Below, one piece after another: positions 27,440 through 37,131 of a stretch of 64,000 nt of DNA (position 1 is the stretch's first letter; each line of letters opens with the position of its first letter). The translations under genes were made by a program, and so were the position numbers. The notes below the pieces were generated by a model that made no database searches, was not told the DNA's origin, and saw only the letters and a program-made list of their open reading frames with translations. This DNA comes from an uncultured Pseudomonadota bacterium (lineage in GTDB: Bacteria > Bdellovibrionota_C > UBA2361 > CALMIO01): assembly GCA_937864035.1 (NCBI GenBank), contig CALMIO010000003.1:140673-204672 (forward strand), in the 5' to 3' direction.

Positions 27440-29041
27440 ATGCCAAGTCCGGACACTGTTCACGATCTAAACCTTAGCTCACCTTTACCTTCGCCAGAGC
27501 CTAAAGCTCTCGAGTTTCATACAAAAACCCTGCTAAACGAAGAAGCTATCGTGTTGCATTCTTTTTCAGTTTTTGCCCCCTCCCACTTCCAACATTTGCC
27601 TCCTGCAAAGTTAGCTATTAGTGGTGCAAATTTTGCCGCTCTAACACTCCCCTCAACAAAACCTGACTCAGAAATTACATACAATCATGATGGGGTAGCT
27701 ATTTTTTGCGCAAGCGAAACTAAGATAACTTTAAGGCTTGCTGATGGCTGTGCAAGTGGCAAAGGCGCAAGTTACGCTAGTTACCTCGCGCTTCTTGGTG
27801 AAGATTTTGGGGTAAATTTACCTGAACTATTCCTCAACTCGCTTCCTATATCTCCCAAAGATATTATTGAAGCGGTATACGGCTTATACGCCGAATATGC
27901 TAAGGAGGTTCTCACAATACTCGAATCTCAAGGAGCAACCGAACCAAAATATTTAATGGAATCCTTGTTAGATAAACTACAAAAAACCTATGGATTTTTT
28001 AATGATAACGATGAATTAAAACAACGCCGTATAGGAGCGATCGCCACGACCTTAATCGAAACAAAATACGACGAGAGTTCGTCAACAATTGAAGTTCTCT
28101 CGCACGGAGATTCATCGATAAGAATTTTTAATCGAAATGGAAGGTTAAAATTTATTAATAAACCTGATATTCTAGCTTTCATAGATCAAACTATTCTTTT
28201 GGAGTTTTCCAAAAAAATAACCAATTATCTGTTAGAATGTTTCCGGGAAAATCAAACAAAGCAAAGAGAATTCCTAATAGATCTGTTTGATTTTATAGAA
28301 ACAATTCCTCACATTTATTATCAAAAGAAGCCATTAACAGAGCATAATCCATCTTCAATTATGGATTTTGTCTTTTTTTATCCTGATGAAAGCTTTAATC
28401 AATTGATCCGCTGGGATCGCGCTACTGAAAAAGGCCAATTAAAGTTACCCCTTACAATAAAAGCTGAGGCTGAAGATCTAATCCTAATGCACAGCGATGG
28501 AATTAATTTTCTCCACCAAAATTACCCTAATGTCACAGAAGCTATCCTTAGTGTTAACGCCTCCCCAGAAGAAATCTCAAAAGAATTTTACCAAGCCCAA
28601 AGGTGCGCTCTAGAAAATACCCAGCAACATAACAAAGATCACAAAGTTACTGACGACAATCTATCAATGCTTGTGTTTAGATTGCCCAAAGAGGATGATT
28701 CCCTAGTTCGATTAGCTTCTTTTTCGCAGGCGGAAGAGAATACAATAGCTCTAAATGACCCGCAAAGAACCCCTCTGCAAATCAACCTTCAAATAACCCT
28801 TGAGCAAGCTTACTTGGATCTTTTCAAGCTATATCAAGAGGTCGAAAACGCTTTGGAAAGAGCTAAAAGAAAAGATTATACAAACATTACCCTTGCAATT
28901 TTACCAAACTACCTTCACAACGATCACACAAACAGCCAATTTAAAGGATTAATAAACGAATTTGTAAATAGAATTAATGAGATCTTCGCAAATAAAATTA
29001 AAGAGCAAGATTTTAGATTAATCAAAATTGTAAACAATTAA
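27440..29041 (+). CDS. PP2C-like serine/threonine phosphatase
   Basis: A 533-residue cytoplasmic protein. It shows the acid motifs of the metal-dependent PP2C family in order: NHDGVAIF (Asp84), LADGCASGKGA (Asp102), SHGDSSIRIF, MHSDGINF (Asp353) and TDDNLSMLVF (Asp405/Asp406, Asn407). Between the second and third motifs lies a long helical insertion, and a C-terminal region of about 110 residues after the catalytic core looks helical and charged. No membrane helix is seen. It lies 83 bases before a Ser/Thr kinase gene in the same direction, so the two are a likely kinase-phosphatase pair acting on common targets. No clear ribosome binding site precedes the ATG. Confidence 0.8.
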   Translation: MPSPDTVHDLNLSSPLPSPEPKALEFHTKTLLNEEAIVLHSFSVFAPSHFQHLPPAKLAISGANFAALTLPSTKPDSEITYNHDGVAIFCASETKITLRLADGCASGKGASYASYLALLGEDFGVNLPELFLNSLPISPKDIIEAVYGLYAEYAKEVLTILESQGATEPKYLMESLLDKLQKTYGFFNDNDELKQRRIGAIATTLIETKYDESSSTIEVLSHGDSSIRIFNRNGRLKFINKPDILAFIDQTILLEFSKKITNYLLECFRENQTKQREFLIDLFDFIETIPHIYYQKKPLTEHNPSSIMDFVFFYPDESFNQLIRWDRATEKGQLKLPLTIKAEAEDLILMHSDGINFLHQNYPNVTEAILSVNASPEEISKEFYQAQRCALENTQQHNKDHKVTDDNLSMLVFRLPKEDDSLVRLASFSQAEENTIALNDPQRTPLQINLQITLEQAYLDLFKLYQEVENALERAKRKDYTNITLAILPNYLHNDHTNSQFKGLINEFVNRINEIFANKIKEQDFRLIKIVNN

Positions 29042-29124
29042 CAATAAATAAGTTGAGTAACCGCTTGATGCTTGTTATAATTATTAAACGAAAAGAAAGT
29101 TTATGATCCTTTTCAAAGATCAAA

Positions 29125-30300
29125 ATGTCTCTTGAGGTTGTAGGCAGGTTTAATCCAGAAAGCACAATACTAAGGGCGCTTCCGCCGCCGGTCGATAAGA
29201 ATCAAGTCCTTTCCCAAAAAGAGATCATCACAACAATTGAAAGTTTAATAAAAAAAAATAATCCTGAATTAAAAATTATTGCCAAACAAGACACAAACTC
29301 ATCTTTAGTTTTATTTTACGGCCAACAAGATCCCGAGATCGTCGTTAAAACAATCAGATCTCTTTCTGGCGAATTATACAAACTACAACTATTATCAATC
29401 ATTGCCGAAGGCGCGGCGCTTGAATATCTAAGCGGAGCTTGGGCGTTTAAAGGTAATTCTCCAAACACGAAACCTTTTCCCTTTCCTTTGCACCGTCAAT
29501 TTGGCATACCGTATCCATCCTTAGATACGGAAGAAATTTTGCCAACAGACCCTCCAATTTTAATAATGGAGTCCGTAACTGGAGTAACTTTAGAAATCAC
29601 ACTTAACAAAATAAAAGCAACTACGAACAATCTAGACGATCGGTTGCTTTTAGCGAGCAAGATATGCGAAGCGGTACAGACATTGAACGAGCTAGGTTTA
29701 TATCACCGCGATCTGAAACCAAGCAACATAATTGTCAAGCCAAATGGAGATATTAGCGTAATAGATTTTGGTTCATGTTTTATAGATTCAAGCAATCTCT
29801 CTCAAAAAATTTTAGAAGATCACTTAGACACCTTTTTACAAGCCCCCATTAGCGCAACCTTACCTTACGCTCCACTCGAAATATCTTGCTCAACTAGCCG
29901 AGCCCATTATGCCAAAAATGTTGACATATTCGCGCTAGGGGCTATTATTTATGAAATACTCAAGGGCGAACAGCTCTTTAGGGGCAGCTGCCGCTCTGAA
30001 ATCGAGGATCAAAAAAGAGGGGTTTTAGATATGATTAAGAATGCGCGGGAATTACCCGAAGGGTTTGCCGGTTTAATCGCCCACGCCGTTTGCCCAATTG
30101 CGGGAGATAGATTTCAGTCAGTTAAACAATTAATCAAAGCTTTCGCGGAGCTCAGACCAGACATTCAAACAAAACAACTAAGTCAAGAAACTCTTAACGC
30201 GCTTTGTAGTCAGGCAAAGGAAAAAGTTGATTCAAACGCTCCGACAATTTTAAAGTTACCCTCAGCAAATTCTTGCTTCAAAAGTTCTCTCGCCGCTTAA
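29125..30300 (+). CDS. eukaryotic-type serine/threonine protein kinase
   Basis: A 391-residue kinase. Lys75 (in EIVVKTIRS) fits the ATP-binding lysine, YHRDLKPSNIIV (Asp196 catalytic) and VIDFGS (Asp214 of DFG) are intact, and APLEIS follows in place of the usual APE. The kinase core continues to GDRFQSVKQLIKAF, the typical C-lobe end. The N-lobe lacks an evident GxGxxG loop. There is no transmembrane segment or PASTA domain, unlike PknB-type sensors, so it is a soluble kinase. It follows the PP2C-like gene, its probable antagonist. Confidence 0.88.
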   Translation: MSLEVVGRFNPESTILRALPPPVDKNQVLSQKEIITTIESLIKKNNPELKIIAKQDTNSSLVLFYGQQDPEIVVKTIRSLSGELYKLQLLSIIAEGAALEYLSGAWAFKGNSPNTKPFPFPLHRQFGIPYPSLDTEEILPTDPPILIMESVTGVTLEITLNKIKATTNNLDDRLLLASKICEAVQTLNELGLYHRDLKPSNIIVKPNGDISVIDFGSCFIDSSNLSQKILEDHLDTFLQAPISATLPYAPLEISCSTSRAHYAKNVDIFALGAIIYEILKGEQLFRGSCRSEIEDQKRGVLDMIKNARELPEGFAGLIAHAVCPIAGDRFQSVKQLIKAFAELRPDIQTKQLSQETLNALCSQAKEKVDSNAPTILKLPSANSCFKSSLAA

Positions 30301-30329
30301 ATTTGAAATGAGTAAAATAAACAAAAAAG

Positions 30330-30405
30330 TGGCGACCCCACCGGGGTTCGAACCCGGGTTTCCAGCGTGAGAGGCTAGCGTCCTAGACCACTAGACGATG
30401 GGGCC
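30330..30405 (-). tRNA. tRNA-Glu (anticodon CTC)
   Basis: A 76-base cloverleaf on the minus strand: acceptor GGCCCCA/TGGGGTC with one G-U pair, D arm GTCT/GGAC, anticodon stem CTAGC/GCTGG with loop CTCTCAC (anticodon CTC), T arm CCGGG/CCCGG with TTCGAAC. The 3' CCA is encoded, and a T run follows. The anticodon reads GAG codons. Confidence 0.95.
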
Positions 30406-30504
30406 GTGAAATCGATAATAAAACCAAGAAAAAGAGAAGAGGTAACCATGACACAACCAAAGGCTAGTATCAAGATACGAGCGATCCTGTTATTATAAAT
30501 AAAT

Positions 30505-32232
30505 ATGAAAAAATTATCAACAAAAATCAAACTGCCGCCACAAGCAATAGCAAAAGTTTCAATTGCCGTCTGTTTACTGCTAACGGCTTGCCACTCAAAA
30601 GGAATAAATCAAACCGATCAAACACTTCTAGCAAATAAAAAAGATTCGGAAGCAATGTGGGCATTCTTAAGCGGACAGCTCTTTTACGAACAAGAAAAAA
30701 GTGTTAAGGCCGCCAAAAGCTTAATCAAGGCCAAAAAATTACTTGAGGATCGGGAGCAACTTGATGAAATCAATCCAACCCTAGTAGATATTCAATTAAA
30801 AAGAGGAAAAACCAAAGCCGCCCTTGACGCCCTAGAAGAATCATTATCACGCTCAGCTAACGACTTAACCCTTTTAGAACAAAAAGTTGGCTTGCTAATC
30901 GCTCTCAACAGGCATGAAGAAGCTCTCAAGATTAGCGAAGCAATTTTAGCGCAAAACCGAAAAGATTTAAATGCGGCTGTTCTAAAAATGGCTTTGAGGT
31001 TATTTCTAAACAAAAATAATCAAACTGCTATCACTATAGATGAATTTGATAGTGAAATTCGACAAGAACCATTGATGCTATATATTGCCGGACTTAGCAA
31101 AGAGCTCTCAGGAGACATAGAAGGCGGCTTGGCGGATTATCAGTTAGCCGCCAAAGGTGATCCCGGAGATCCACTTTATCAGACTCAGCTTCTAAGAGTG
31201 GCGGTAAAAAAAATGGACCAAACAATGCTCAGGGGAGCTAGCTTAAAGCTAGCGATGCTTGGTTTGTCAAACACTGAGTATCAACAAATACTGCAAGAGA
31301 TAATTCTCGCCTCAGCTAAACCTATAATTACCAATCAAAAGTTTTTATCAGATATAAGATTAAGAATAGCTCTTAAACAACTAAGCTTAGGCGAACCAAT
31401 CAAAGCAAAACAACATCTTATGTTTCTTTTAGCAAGCGATCCCAATCATAACGAAGGGCGCTACTATCTTGCTTCGATTCTGGCTGGCATCGGGCGCAAA
31501 CAAGACGCTCTTTGGGAGCTTTCAAAAATAAACTCAAACGATCCATTGGCGGCAAAAGCGGCTTTGTTTGCAGCATTTCTTCTCCATCAAAATAACAAAA
31601 TCAAACAAGCCGAAACTTGGTTAAGAAAGTCTTTAAAACAATATCCCGATAACAACGAAACTATTTTCGCGTTAGCCGAAAATTTAGAAGCCCAAGGTAA
31701 ATACACTGAAGCGGCAAAAATGCTCGAAAATATTAGCAAGCCCATAAAAAACAATCCGAATTATCTTTTTCACTACGCGGCTTTATTATATAAAACTCCA
31801 GAAAAAGATCGGGCTATTGCCATTATGGAAGATCTAATAAAAAAAGATCCAAACAATACCAATGCCGCAAATTTTATCGCCTACCACCTAGCAGTAGAAA
31901 ATCGAGACCTTAACAGAGCTTACGAATTGATCAATCACGCCATCACAATCGATGGCAACAATGGTTATTTTATCGATACTCTAGGTTGGATATATTACCA
32001 ACGCGGAGAGCTCGAAAAAGCGGTTCAACAGCTACGGCGCGCCGCTCTAATGACAGATTATAACCCAACAATTAGCTACCACCTAGTAATCTCTCTTAAG
32101 GCGTTAAAAAAAGAGAGCGAAGCCAAGGAGATTGCTCGCATTGCTTTAAGTCGTCCGGTCGACAAAGAAGTTTTGTCACCAACTGAAGACATAGAAAGCC
32201 GCAATTACCTTAAAAGTTTTGTTGAGCAATAA
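30505..32232 (+). CDS. TPR-repeat lipoprotein
   Basis: A 575-residue protein with a lipoprotein signal (VCLLLTAC, lipidated Cys about residue 29) and tetratricopeptide-type helical repeats along its length, for example LDTLGWIYYQRGELEKAVQQ (read IDTLGWIYYQRGELEKAV) and FALAENLEAQGKYTEAAKML. TPR solenoids bind proteins. A TPR lipoprotein followed by a LolB-type gene is an arrangement known from gammaproteobacteria such as Pseudomonas, which supports a role in outer-membrane assembly or lipoprotein handling. The +2 residue His gives no inner-membrane retention signal. Confidence 0.85.
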   Translation: MKKLSTKIKLPPQAIAKVSIAVCLLLTACHSKGINQTDQTLLANKKDSEAMWAFLSGQLFYEQEKSVKAAKSLIKAKKLLEDREQLDEINPTLVDIQLKRGKTKAALDALEESLSRSANDLTLLEQKVGLLIALNRHEEALKISEAILAQNRKDLNAAVLKMALRLFLNKNNQTAITIDEFDSEIRQEPLMLYIAGLSKELSGDIEGGLADYQLAAKGDPGDPLYQTQLLRVAVKKMDQTMLRGASLKLAMLGLSNTEYQQILQEIILASAKPIITNQKFLSDIRLRIALKQLSLGEPIKAKQHLMFLLASDPNHNEGRYYLASILAGIGRKQDALWELSKINSNDPLAAKAALFAAFLLHQNNKIKQAETWLRKSLKQYPDNNETIFALAENLEAQGKYTEAAKMLENISKPIKNNPNYLFHYAALLYKTPEKDRAIAIMEDLIKKDPNNTNAANFIAYHLAVENRDLNRAYELINHAITIDGNNGYFIDTLGWIYYQRGELEKAVQQLRRAALMTDYNPTISYHLVISLKALKKESEAKEIARIALSRPVDKEVLSPTEDIESRNYLKSFVEQ

Positions 32233-32270
32233 AAACTTTAAAACCAAATGCGGCGAACAGAGCTTTTTAT

Positions 32271-33038
32271 ATGACTAAATTATTCCTTTCAATAACTATT
32301 TTACTATTTTTATCGACAACCTCTTGCCACTCTTTTAAAGCGCCAATTTTGGGAGATCAGATCTCTTTTCAAACATTTATCGAACTGTTGAATCAAAAAC
32401 AGCTAATTGACAATCCAAAAGCAACCGAAGATCTGCAAGCTTTGATCGATGTAGATGTGCATCTTGGAGAAACGTTAAACAAAATTAGGATAGCTCTTTT
32501 AATATCAAATAACGAAAAAGTACGAATCGAGATCTTCCCTCGCGAAATGGCGCGAGCGCTTGCGATCGGTGTTTATGACGGTAAAAACGGGGCATATCGC
32601 GAATTGTTTGGGTCGGCTAAAGAATTAAAAAATCTTTCACTAAACACTCTGCTAAAAAAAATTTTAGGAATTCCTTTCGATTTAAACTGGCTCAGGTTTT
32701 ATCTTGAAGGTTGGCCGCCAATGCCGATTCTTAACAATAGCCATAATCAATATTATCTAATAAATCAAGAGCAAAATATAGCTAGCAAAAATTATCTTAT
32801 AGTAAACAATCGCAAAGAACGCTACTGGATTAAATTTCAACAAAAGGCAACCAGCCAATTTGCCCCCATTCAAGGAGTAGTATATATTGGCAATCAGATT
32901 GAATTTGAATTTGACGGGTGTGGAGAGTCGTCGTGCGTAATCCTTAAAAATTCTTCGCGCGATTTAAGCGCAAAAATAGCCGTAAAAAAAATTATTCAAA
33001 CAAAAAAGATAGTCGAAGATAAATTTCGATTATTTTAA
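32271..33038 (+). CDS. LolB-like outer membrane lipoprotein
   Basis: A 255-residue lipoprotein (signal ending LFLSTTSC). The mature part looks like an 11-strand LolB/LppX-type half barrel: alternating strands such as NKIRIALLISNNEKVRIEIF, then GIPFDLNWLRFYLEGWPP and ERYWIKFQQKA. Its place 38 bases after a TPR lipoprotein gene matches the TPR-lolB pair of other bacteria, where LolB inserts lipoproteins into the outer membrane. Sequence similarity to LolB is not obvious by eye, so the name is an inference. Its 3' end overlaps the next, opposite gene by 9 bases. Confidence 0.55.
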   Translation: MTKLFLSITILLFLSTTSCHSFKAPILGDQISFQTFIELLNQKQLIDNPKATEDLQALIDVDVHLGETLNKIRIALLISNNEKVRIEIFPREMARALAIGVYDGKNGAYRELFGSAKELKNLSLNTLLKKILGIPFDLNWLRFYLEGWPPMPILNNSHNQYYLINQEQNIASKNYLIVNNRKERYWIKFQQKATSQFAPIQGVVYIGNQIEFEFDGCGESSCVILKNSSRDLSAKIAVKKIIQTKKIVEDKFRLF

Positions 33039-33236
33039 GATCTTTTTCCGCCCTCTTTTTTGCATGGGCCGCGAAAGCATATCACTCAAAGCCAAAGAAG
33101 CGAGCAAGTACCCCTCTTCTTCAGTTTTGCCAGCGCGCAAAGCTATCTGACTAACGACTTCAATCAAATCTCCCATTGTTACTTCCAGTTTGTTAGAAGC
33201 GCGACTTTTGGTTCTCGGAGTAGTATAATTATCCAT
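33030..33236 (-). CDS. small hypothetical protein, 68 residues
   Basis: A 68-residue product with a basic N-terminus (TPRTKSRASNK), a predicted amphipathic helix pair (MGDLIEVVSQIALRAGKTEE, EGYLLASLALSDML) and a basic tail (RGRKKILK). AAAGG lies about 10 bases before the ATG. No family is recognised. It is convergent with the LolB-like gene, overlapping it by 9 bases. Confidence 0.5.
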   Translation of the reverse strand: MDNYTTPRTKSRASNKLEVTMGDLIEVVSQIALRAGKTEEEGYLLASLALSDMLSRPMQKRGRKKILK

Positions 33237-33360
33237 ATAACATGCCTTTCAAAAGATTTTAATGGTCTATAATTATGATGCGGTTAAGCTTCAAATAGTT
33301 TCACAAAGGGCAATCGTTCTTACTTCTATTATTATACTCCTTTCTTAACTTTTTGTGTTA

Positions 33361-34041
33361 CTATTTATTTACAAGAAGTTTGTAAATTTTTATCCCCTTT
33401 GAGATAAACAGCCGTTCGAATTCACTATAAAAACCATTTTTTAAATCGTTTATATAAGAGTTTGAATCACTGTTTGATAGATCGATCACTTTTGAAGTTA
33501 AATTCAAAAAATTTCTCTTGACATATTCATAATAATTATGATCGTCTGTTTTAAAAGAAATAAAGCCGCCATCCTTGAGCAACTCAAAGAGCTTTGAGCA
33601 ATAACTTTCGTTCAGCAGACGGTGTTTAAGCCAACGTCTTTTTTCTGACCATGGATCCGGAAAATAAACATAAATTCCAGCAAGTGAGCGGGGCTTAAAA
33701 ATAAGATCCACAAAGCGAGCATCTTGTTTGATAAGTAAAATATTTTCAATTTGCTCTTTCTCGGCTTTTTCAGCGGTTCGGCAAAGCCGCTTGTAACGAA
33801 GCTCGATGCCGACAAAAAGGGCTTCCGGTCGCGCCTTCGCTCGGGCTAAAAGATGGCCTCCCGAACCCGAGCCAATCTCAAGAAAAACTTCGCTAAACTT
33901 ATTGATTAGCTGCTTTAAACGTTCTCTATCGGACTGAATAAGCCCTGAGGGAGTTGCCTCCAAAACAACTTTACCAGAAAAGCGATTAATTTTAGTAATA
34001 TATGGGTTTATCCAAGACCAATTTTGCATAAGGAAGATCAA
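33361..34041 (-). CDS. trmB: tRNA (guanine-N7-)-methyltransferase
   Basis: TrmB methylates G46 in the variable loop of tRNAs. The protein has the SAM motif EIGSGSGGHLLARAK, GIELRYKR, and the diagnostic YFPDPWSEKRRWLKHRLL with its PDPWxKxxHxxRR-like pattern, then SFKTDDHNYY. The start is uncertain: a TTG at 34041 has GGGAG eight bases upstream, whereas an ATG at 34029 (MQNWSWINPYI) has none. Either gives a normal length of about 222-226 residues. Confidence 0.92.
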   Translation of the reverse strand: MIFLMQNWSWINPYITKINRFSGKVVLEATPSGLIQSDRERLKQLINKFSEVFLEIGSGSGGHLLARAKARPEALFVGIELRYKRLCRTAEKAEKEQIENILLIKQDARFVDLIFKPRSLAGIYVYFPDPWSEKRRWLKHRLLNESYCSKLFELLKDGGFISFKTDDHNYYEYVKRNFLNLTSKVIDLSNSDSNSYINDLKNGFYSEFERLFISKGIKIYKLLVNK

Positions 34042-34148
34042 TAATAAATCTCCCTTAGAGACCAATCAATCAGAAAAATTTAAAACGCTCTGGCTATAAC
34101 AAAGCTCAAAAAATCAAAGCGTCGCAGAATAAATCAATTTAAGTTAAT

Positions 34149-35618
34149 TTATCTATATCTCTGGCTGGCTTTTGTTAACGAAAAGTTAATACCATTCAGA
34201 GTTGGCCCACCTCCACATTTGGCATCGCCAATTGTGGCATTACCAGTTATCGCGACATTACCACTGCGAATCGCTCCATAAAAATTAAAATTACCTAATA
34301 CGCTTACGGTTGCCGCCGCGCTTGTAGTAATGACACCATTAATAACGGCAGTTCCGTTTAGAGTCAAAGTATGAGCTGCCGGATTGGTAATATTAAACTC
34401 CAAGGCGCAAGGATCTAGGTTAGTCGCCAATGTGTTGTTACCATTAAACTGTCCACCGTTAAAATTATGGACGTTTAATATGTATTTATTTCCCGGAGCA
34501 ACAACTTGAAACGCCATCCTCGCGTTACTATTATTCTGAAAAGTCAAGTTTTTAATATTATAAGGAATGTTTGGGGTTGCGATCGTTAATGTTCTATTTG
34601 AATTAATATGAACGTTTCTATAACAACCCGGAGCGAGAGTCATGTTTGAATTAACCGTAATGTCAGGATAGCTTGACTCCGCGCCCGGACAAGTTTCGGA
34701 AAATTGTTGAAGAATTGGTAAAGAATAACCATGAGAGCCGGGACCCACCAAAGCGTTTCCAGAAACCGCCCCCTGCCTAACAAATGACAATCCTCCGGAC
34801 AAGTTAGTAGCAACATCACCAAAAACCTTGCCTCCTAAGGTAAGAGCACCATTAGAATAAATTCTACACAAAGATGTAGCTGAACCTCTAAGATATGAAT
34901 TTAATGACGCATTCCAAGTATATATATAGGAATAACAGGTATTATTCCCTGAATTGGTCGAAAATACGGTGTTACCAAAAAAACCCACGTTACTATTGCT
35001 AGTGCTTAATTCAGAGCCAATAAAGTTGACACCGTGAACTCCTTTTTCAGGATCAGTGCCAGTGACAGCATCAACCCGAAATAATGGCTGATAAGCATCG
35101 ATATCATGATAAGCTTCTTTTGCCCAAACCAATAAAATACGAACATTAACAGAACCAAAGTTCTCCACTTCAAAAGCATCTACAGCATTAAAAGGTACTC
35201 CAGTGTCAATGTTAGTCGTTACTGGAAAATATGATTCGCCAAAGAAAGCATTATTAGTCAGTTGTACCGCATGGTTAGTCCCTTTCATTTTAATCATGGT
35301 TGGAACTGCGAACCCACTGCCCTGATTGTCACCAATTGTAGGCGCAGTGCGATCGAACTGACTATTAAAATTACTGCTGTTAAAAGCTCCTACAATATTT
35401 TTTGAATTACTTTGGAGCCAAGCGACAACAGTATTAATTGTTCTCTCAACATCGTAAAAATGTTTATTATTTCTACTACTTACAAAAACAGTGGTGGCGT
35501 TACTCATTGAAGCTTCCAGCATACCAACAACCAAAATAGTCGCCAACATTGTTAAAAAGAGCACAGATATTAAAACATATCCGGCGGCTTCTTTTGTTTT
35601 TATCATACATCTTTTCAT
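34149..35618 (-). CDS. PilX-like type IV pilus assembly protein (cassette A)
   Basis: A 489-residue protein with one N-terminal hydrophobic helix (AGYVLISVLFLTMLATILVV) after a short basic leader, like PilX minor pilin-type proteins. The long C-terminal part is Asn/Gly/Thr rich with repeating short strands (NGALTLGGKVFGDVATN, NSNMTLAPGCYRNVHINSN, GTAVINGVITTSAAATVS), which suggests a right-handed beta-helix or bactofilin-like surface domain. GAGGTG before the ATG at 35616-35618 decides this start over one four codons earlier. It is the last gene of a fimT-pilV-pilW-pilX order, starting 18 bases after pilW. Confidence 0.75.
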   Translation of the reverse strand: MKRCMIKTKEAAGYVLISVLFLTMLATILVVGMLEASMSNATTVFVSSRNNKHFYDVERTINTVVAWLQSNSKNIVGAFNSSNFNSQFDRTAPTIGDNQGSGFAVPTMIKMKGTNHAVQLTNNAFFGESYFPVTTNIDTGVPFNAVDAFEVENFGSVNVRILLVWAKEAYHDIDAYQPLFRVDAVTGTDPEKGVHGVNFIGSELSTSNSNVGFFGNTVFSTNSGNNTCYSYIYTWNASLNSYLRGSATSLCRIYSNGALTLGGKVFGDVATNLSGGLSFVRQGAVSGNALVGPGSHGYSLPILQQFSETCPGAESSYPDITVNSNMTLAPGCYRNVHINSNRTLTIATPNIPYNIKNLTFQNNSNARMAFQVVAPGNKYILNVHNFNGGQFNGNNTLATNLDPCALEFNITNPAAHTLTLNGTAVINGVITTSAAATVSVLGNFNFYGAIRSGNVAITGNATIGDAKCGGGPTLNGINFSLTKASQRYR

Positions 35619-35636
35619 ACAACACCTCATAATAAA

Positions 35637-36554
35637 TCAATAATTATAATTAAAATTACGAATAGCAACGTCCTGAGTAACTGTTGACGTATATAATTCT
35701 CCACTAGAAAGCGGCGTAGAGCTACGAACAGATACCGCAAATCGTAAAGCTCGCACATTTAAAAGCGACGAACTATGAAGAGGATCATCAACCGTTCCTA
35801 CCAAAGGAAGCGTAATAATCGATCCATCGCTTTTAAGATAAGAAACAGTAAATTTACTATTTGGTACTAGCAAAATAGATCCGTTACCCGAATCTCTGGT
35901 TATACCACTCCAATTATCAGGTGAATTATAAGTAACTATTGGAACAACCTCTAACAAACTACCAGTTGAAAAAATTCCCCCGGGAGAGAAAACCTTCGAA
36001 GAGGAAACAAAAGTAACCTGATTAAAAGCTGAATTAACCGATTCAACTATTCCAAAAAAACCATCATCATCACCAACCGTAGAATTGGTAATGAATATAT
36101 GATTACCCGGGGCAATTTTACTAACATTAGTTAAACTAACGGTATCACCCGTTGCCGGATTAAAATCAGATGTCACAATATAAGTATCACCAGTTTCATT
36201 AATTCTAAAACTAATTCTGGTAGCATTACTAACAGAAGTTAAAATCGGCTCAGCAATAGCCGGATTAGAAAGAGTAGTTTCGTCAATCTGAAAATTAGAT
36301 TGTTTAAAGGGCACGCCATTGCCGATCATCCTAAATTCAGGAACAACCATATCAATGATACTTTGGGCTTGCAGCTGTGTGGTTAAACGAATGCGGCTAT
36401 CAGTGGCTGTTCGCACTAAAGTCCGTAACTCTTGCATCAACGCCCCTAACAAAGTAGCCGATATAGAAACCGCTACCAGCGCTTCAAAGACAGTCAGACC
36501 AAACTGCTTTCTTAATGAGCAAGCTATGTTTTTATGAAAAAAATCAGCAGTCAT
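35637..36554 (-). CDS. PilW-like minor pseudopilin (cassette A)
   Basis: A 305-residue prepilin-type protein. The cleavage and methylation motif is G|LTVFEALVAVSISATLLG at about residues 19-37, with the conserved Glu at position +5; the leader is 18 residues and basic at its end. Such minor pseudopilins prime pilus assembly in the inner membrane. The remaining part is beta rich. GGGAG lies seven bases before the ATG, three bases after the pilV stop, so translation is coupled. Confidence 0.82.
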   Translation of the reverse strand: MTADFFHKNIACSLRKQFGLTVFEALVAVSISATLLGALMQELRTLVRTATDSRIRLTTQLQAQSIIDMVVPEFRMIGNGVPFKQSNFQIDETTLSNPAIAEPILTSVSNATRISFRINETGDTYIVTSDFNPATGDTVSLTNVSKIAPGNHIFITNSTVGDDDGFFGIVESVNSAFNQVTFVSSSKVFSPGGIFSTGSLLEVVPIVTYNSPDNWSGITRDSGNGSILLVPNSKFTVSYLKSDGSIITLPLVGTVDDPLHSSSLLNVRALRFAVSVRSSTPLSSGELYTSTVTQDVAIRNFNYNY

Positions 36555-36557
36555 AAC

Positions 36558-37013
36558 TTACTCCCATTTAGCAAAACGTGTCGTGTAAGTTAGTGGTTGA
36601 TTACACACCCTAGCAGAATCACAATTAACCGTAACCGTGATTGTCCTGCTTTGATCCGCATTAACTACCACCGTTGTCACGCGGCTAAATTTAATTGAAT
36701 GTCCAGGTAAAGTAATGTTTGTTTCGTTGCTATTATAAGAAGAATCTAAAAATGCTATATGAACACCGGCAAGTTGCTCAGTTTTACTGATCGCCAAATT
36801 TCTTCTAATATTGGTAATTTCCATTCTTTTATCGAAATATTGAGCGGCGATTGAACCTTGAGCGACCGCCAAACTCATCACCGCCAAAAGAAAAATCGCA
36901 ACCATTGTTTCAATCAGCGAAATACCTCTAATATTAGCCGAACGACCATTGAGAATCGTTTTATCAAAAAATTTATTTTCCGCCATATTCTGCCAGAGCA
37001 TAATTGAGATCAA
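36558..37013 (-). CDS. PilV-like minor pseudopilin (cassette A)
   Basis: A 151-residue prepilin-type protein with the motif G|ISLIETMVAIFLLAVMSLA and Glu at +5. The C-terminal part has a Cys pair (NCDSARVCNQP) probably forming a disulfide. The start is uncertain: an ATG at MAENK, ten codons inside, would give a more typical leader. It lies between fimT and pilW. Confidence 0.8.
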   Translation of the reverse strand: MISIMLWQNMAENKFFDKTILNGRSANIRGISLIETMVAIFLLAVMSLAVAQGSIAAQYFDKRMEITNIRRNLAISKTEQLAGVHIAFLDSSYNSNETNITLPGHSIKFSRVTTVVVNADQSRTITVTVNCDSARVCNQPLTYTTRFAKWE

Positions 37014-37131
37014 TATAGATTTACCTGTCTCAATATATCGGCCGCCATAAAGGAAAATTTAAAGCTTTGAGTAATTTTTTTACTCAAAGAAACCAGCAAA
37101 GCAAGGAATATTTTTAATAAATTAAAGGAAT

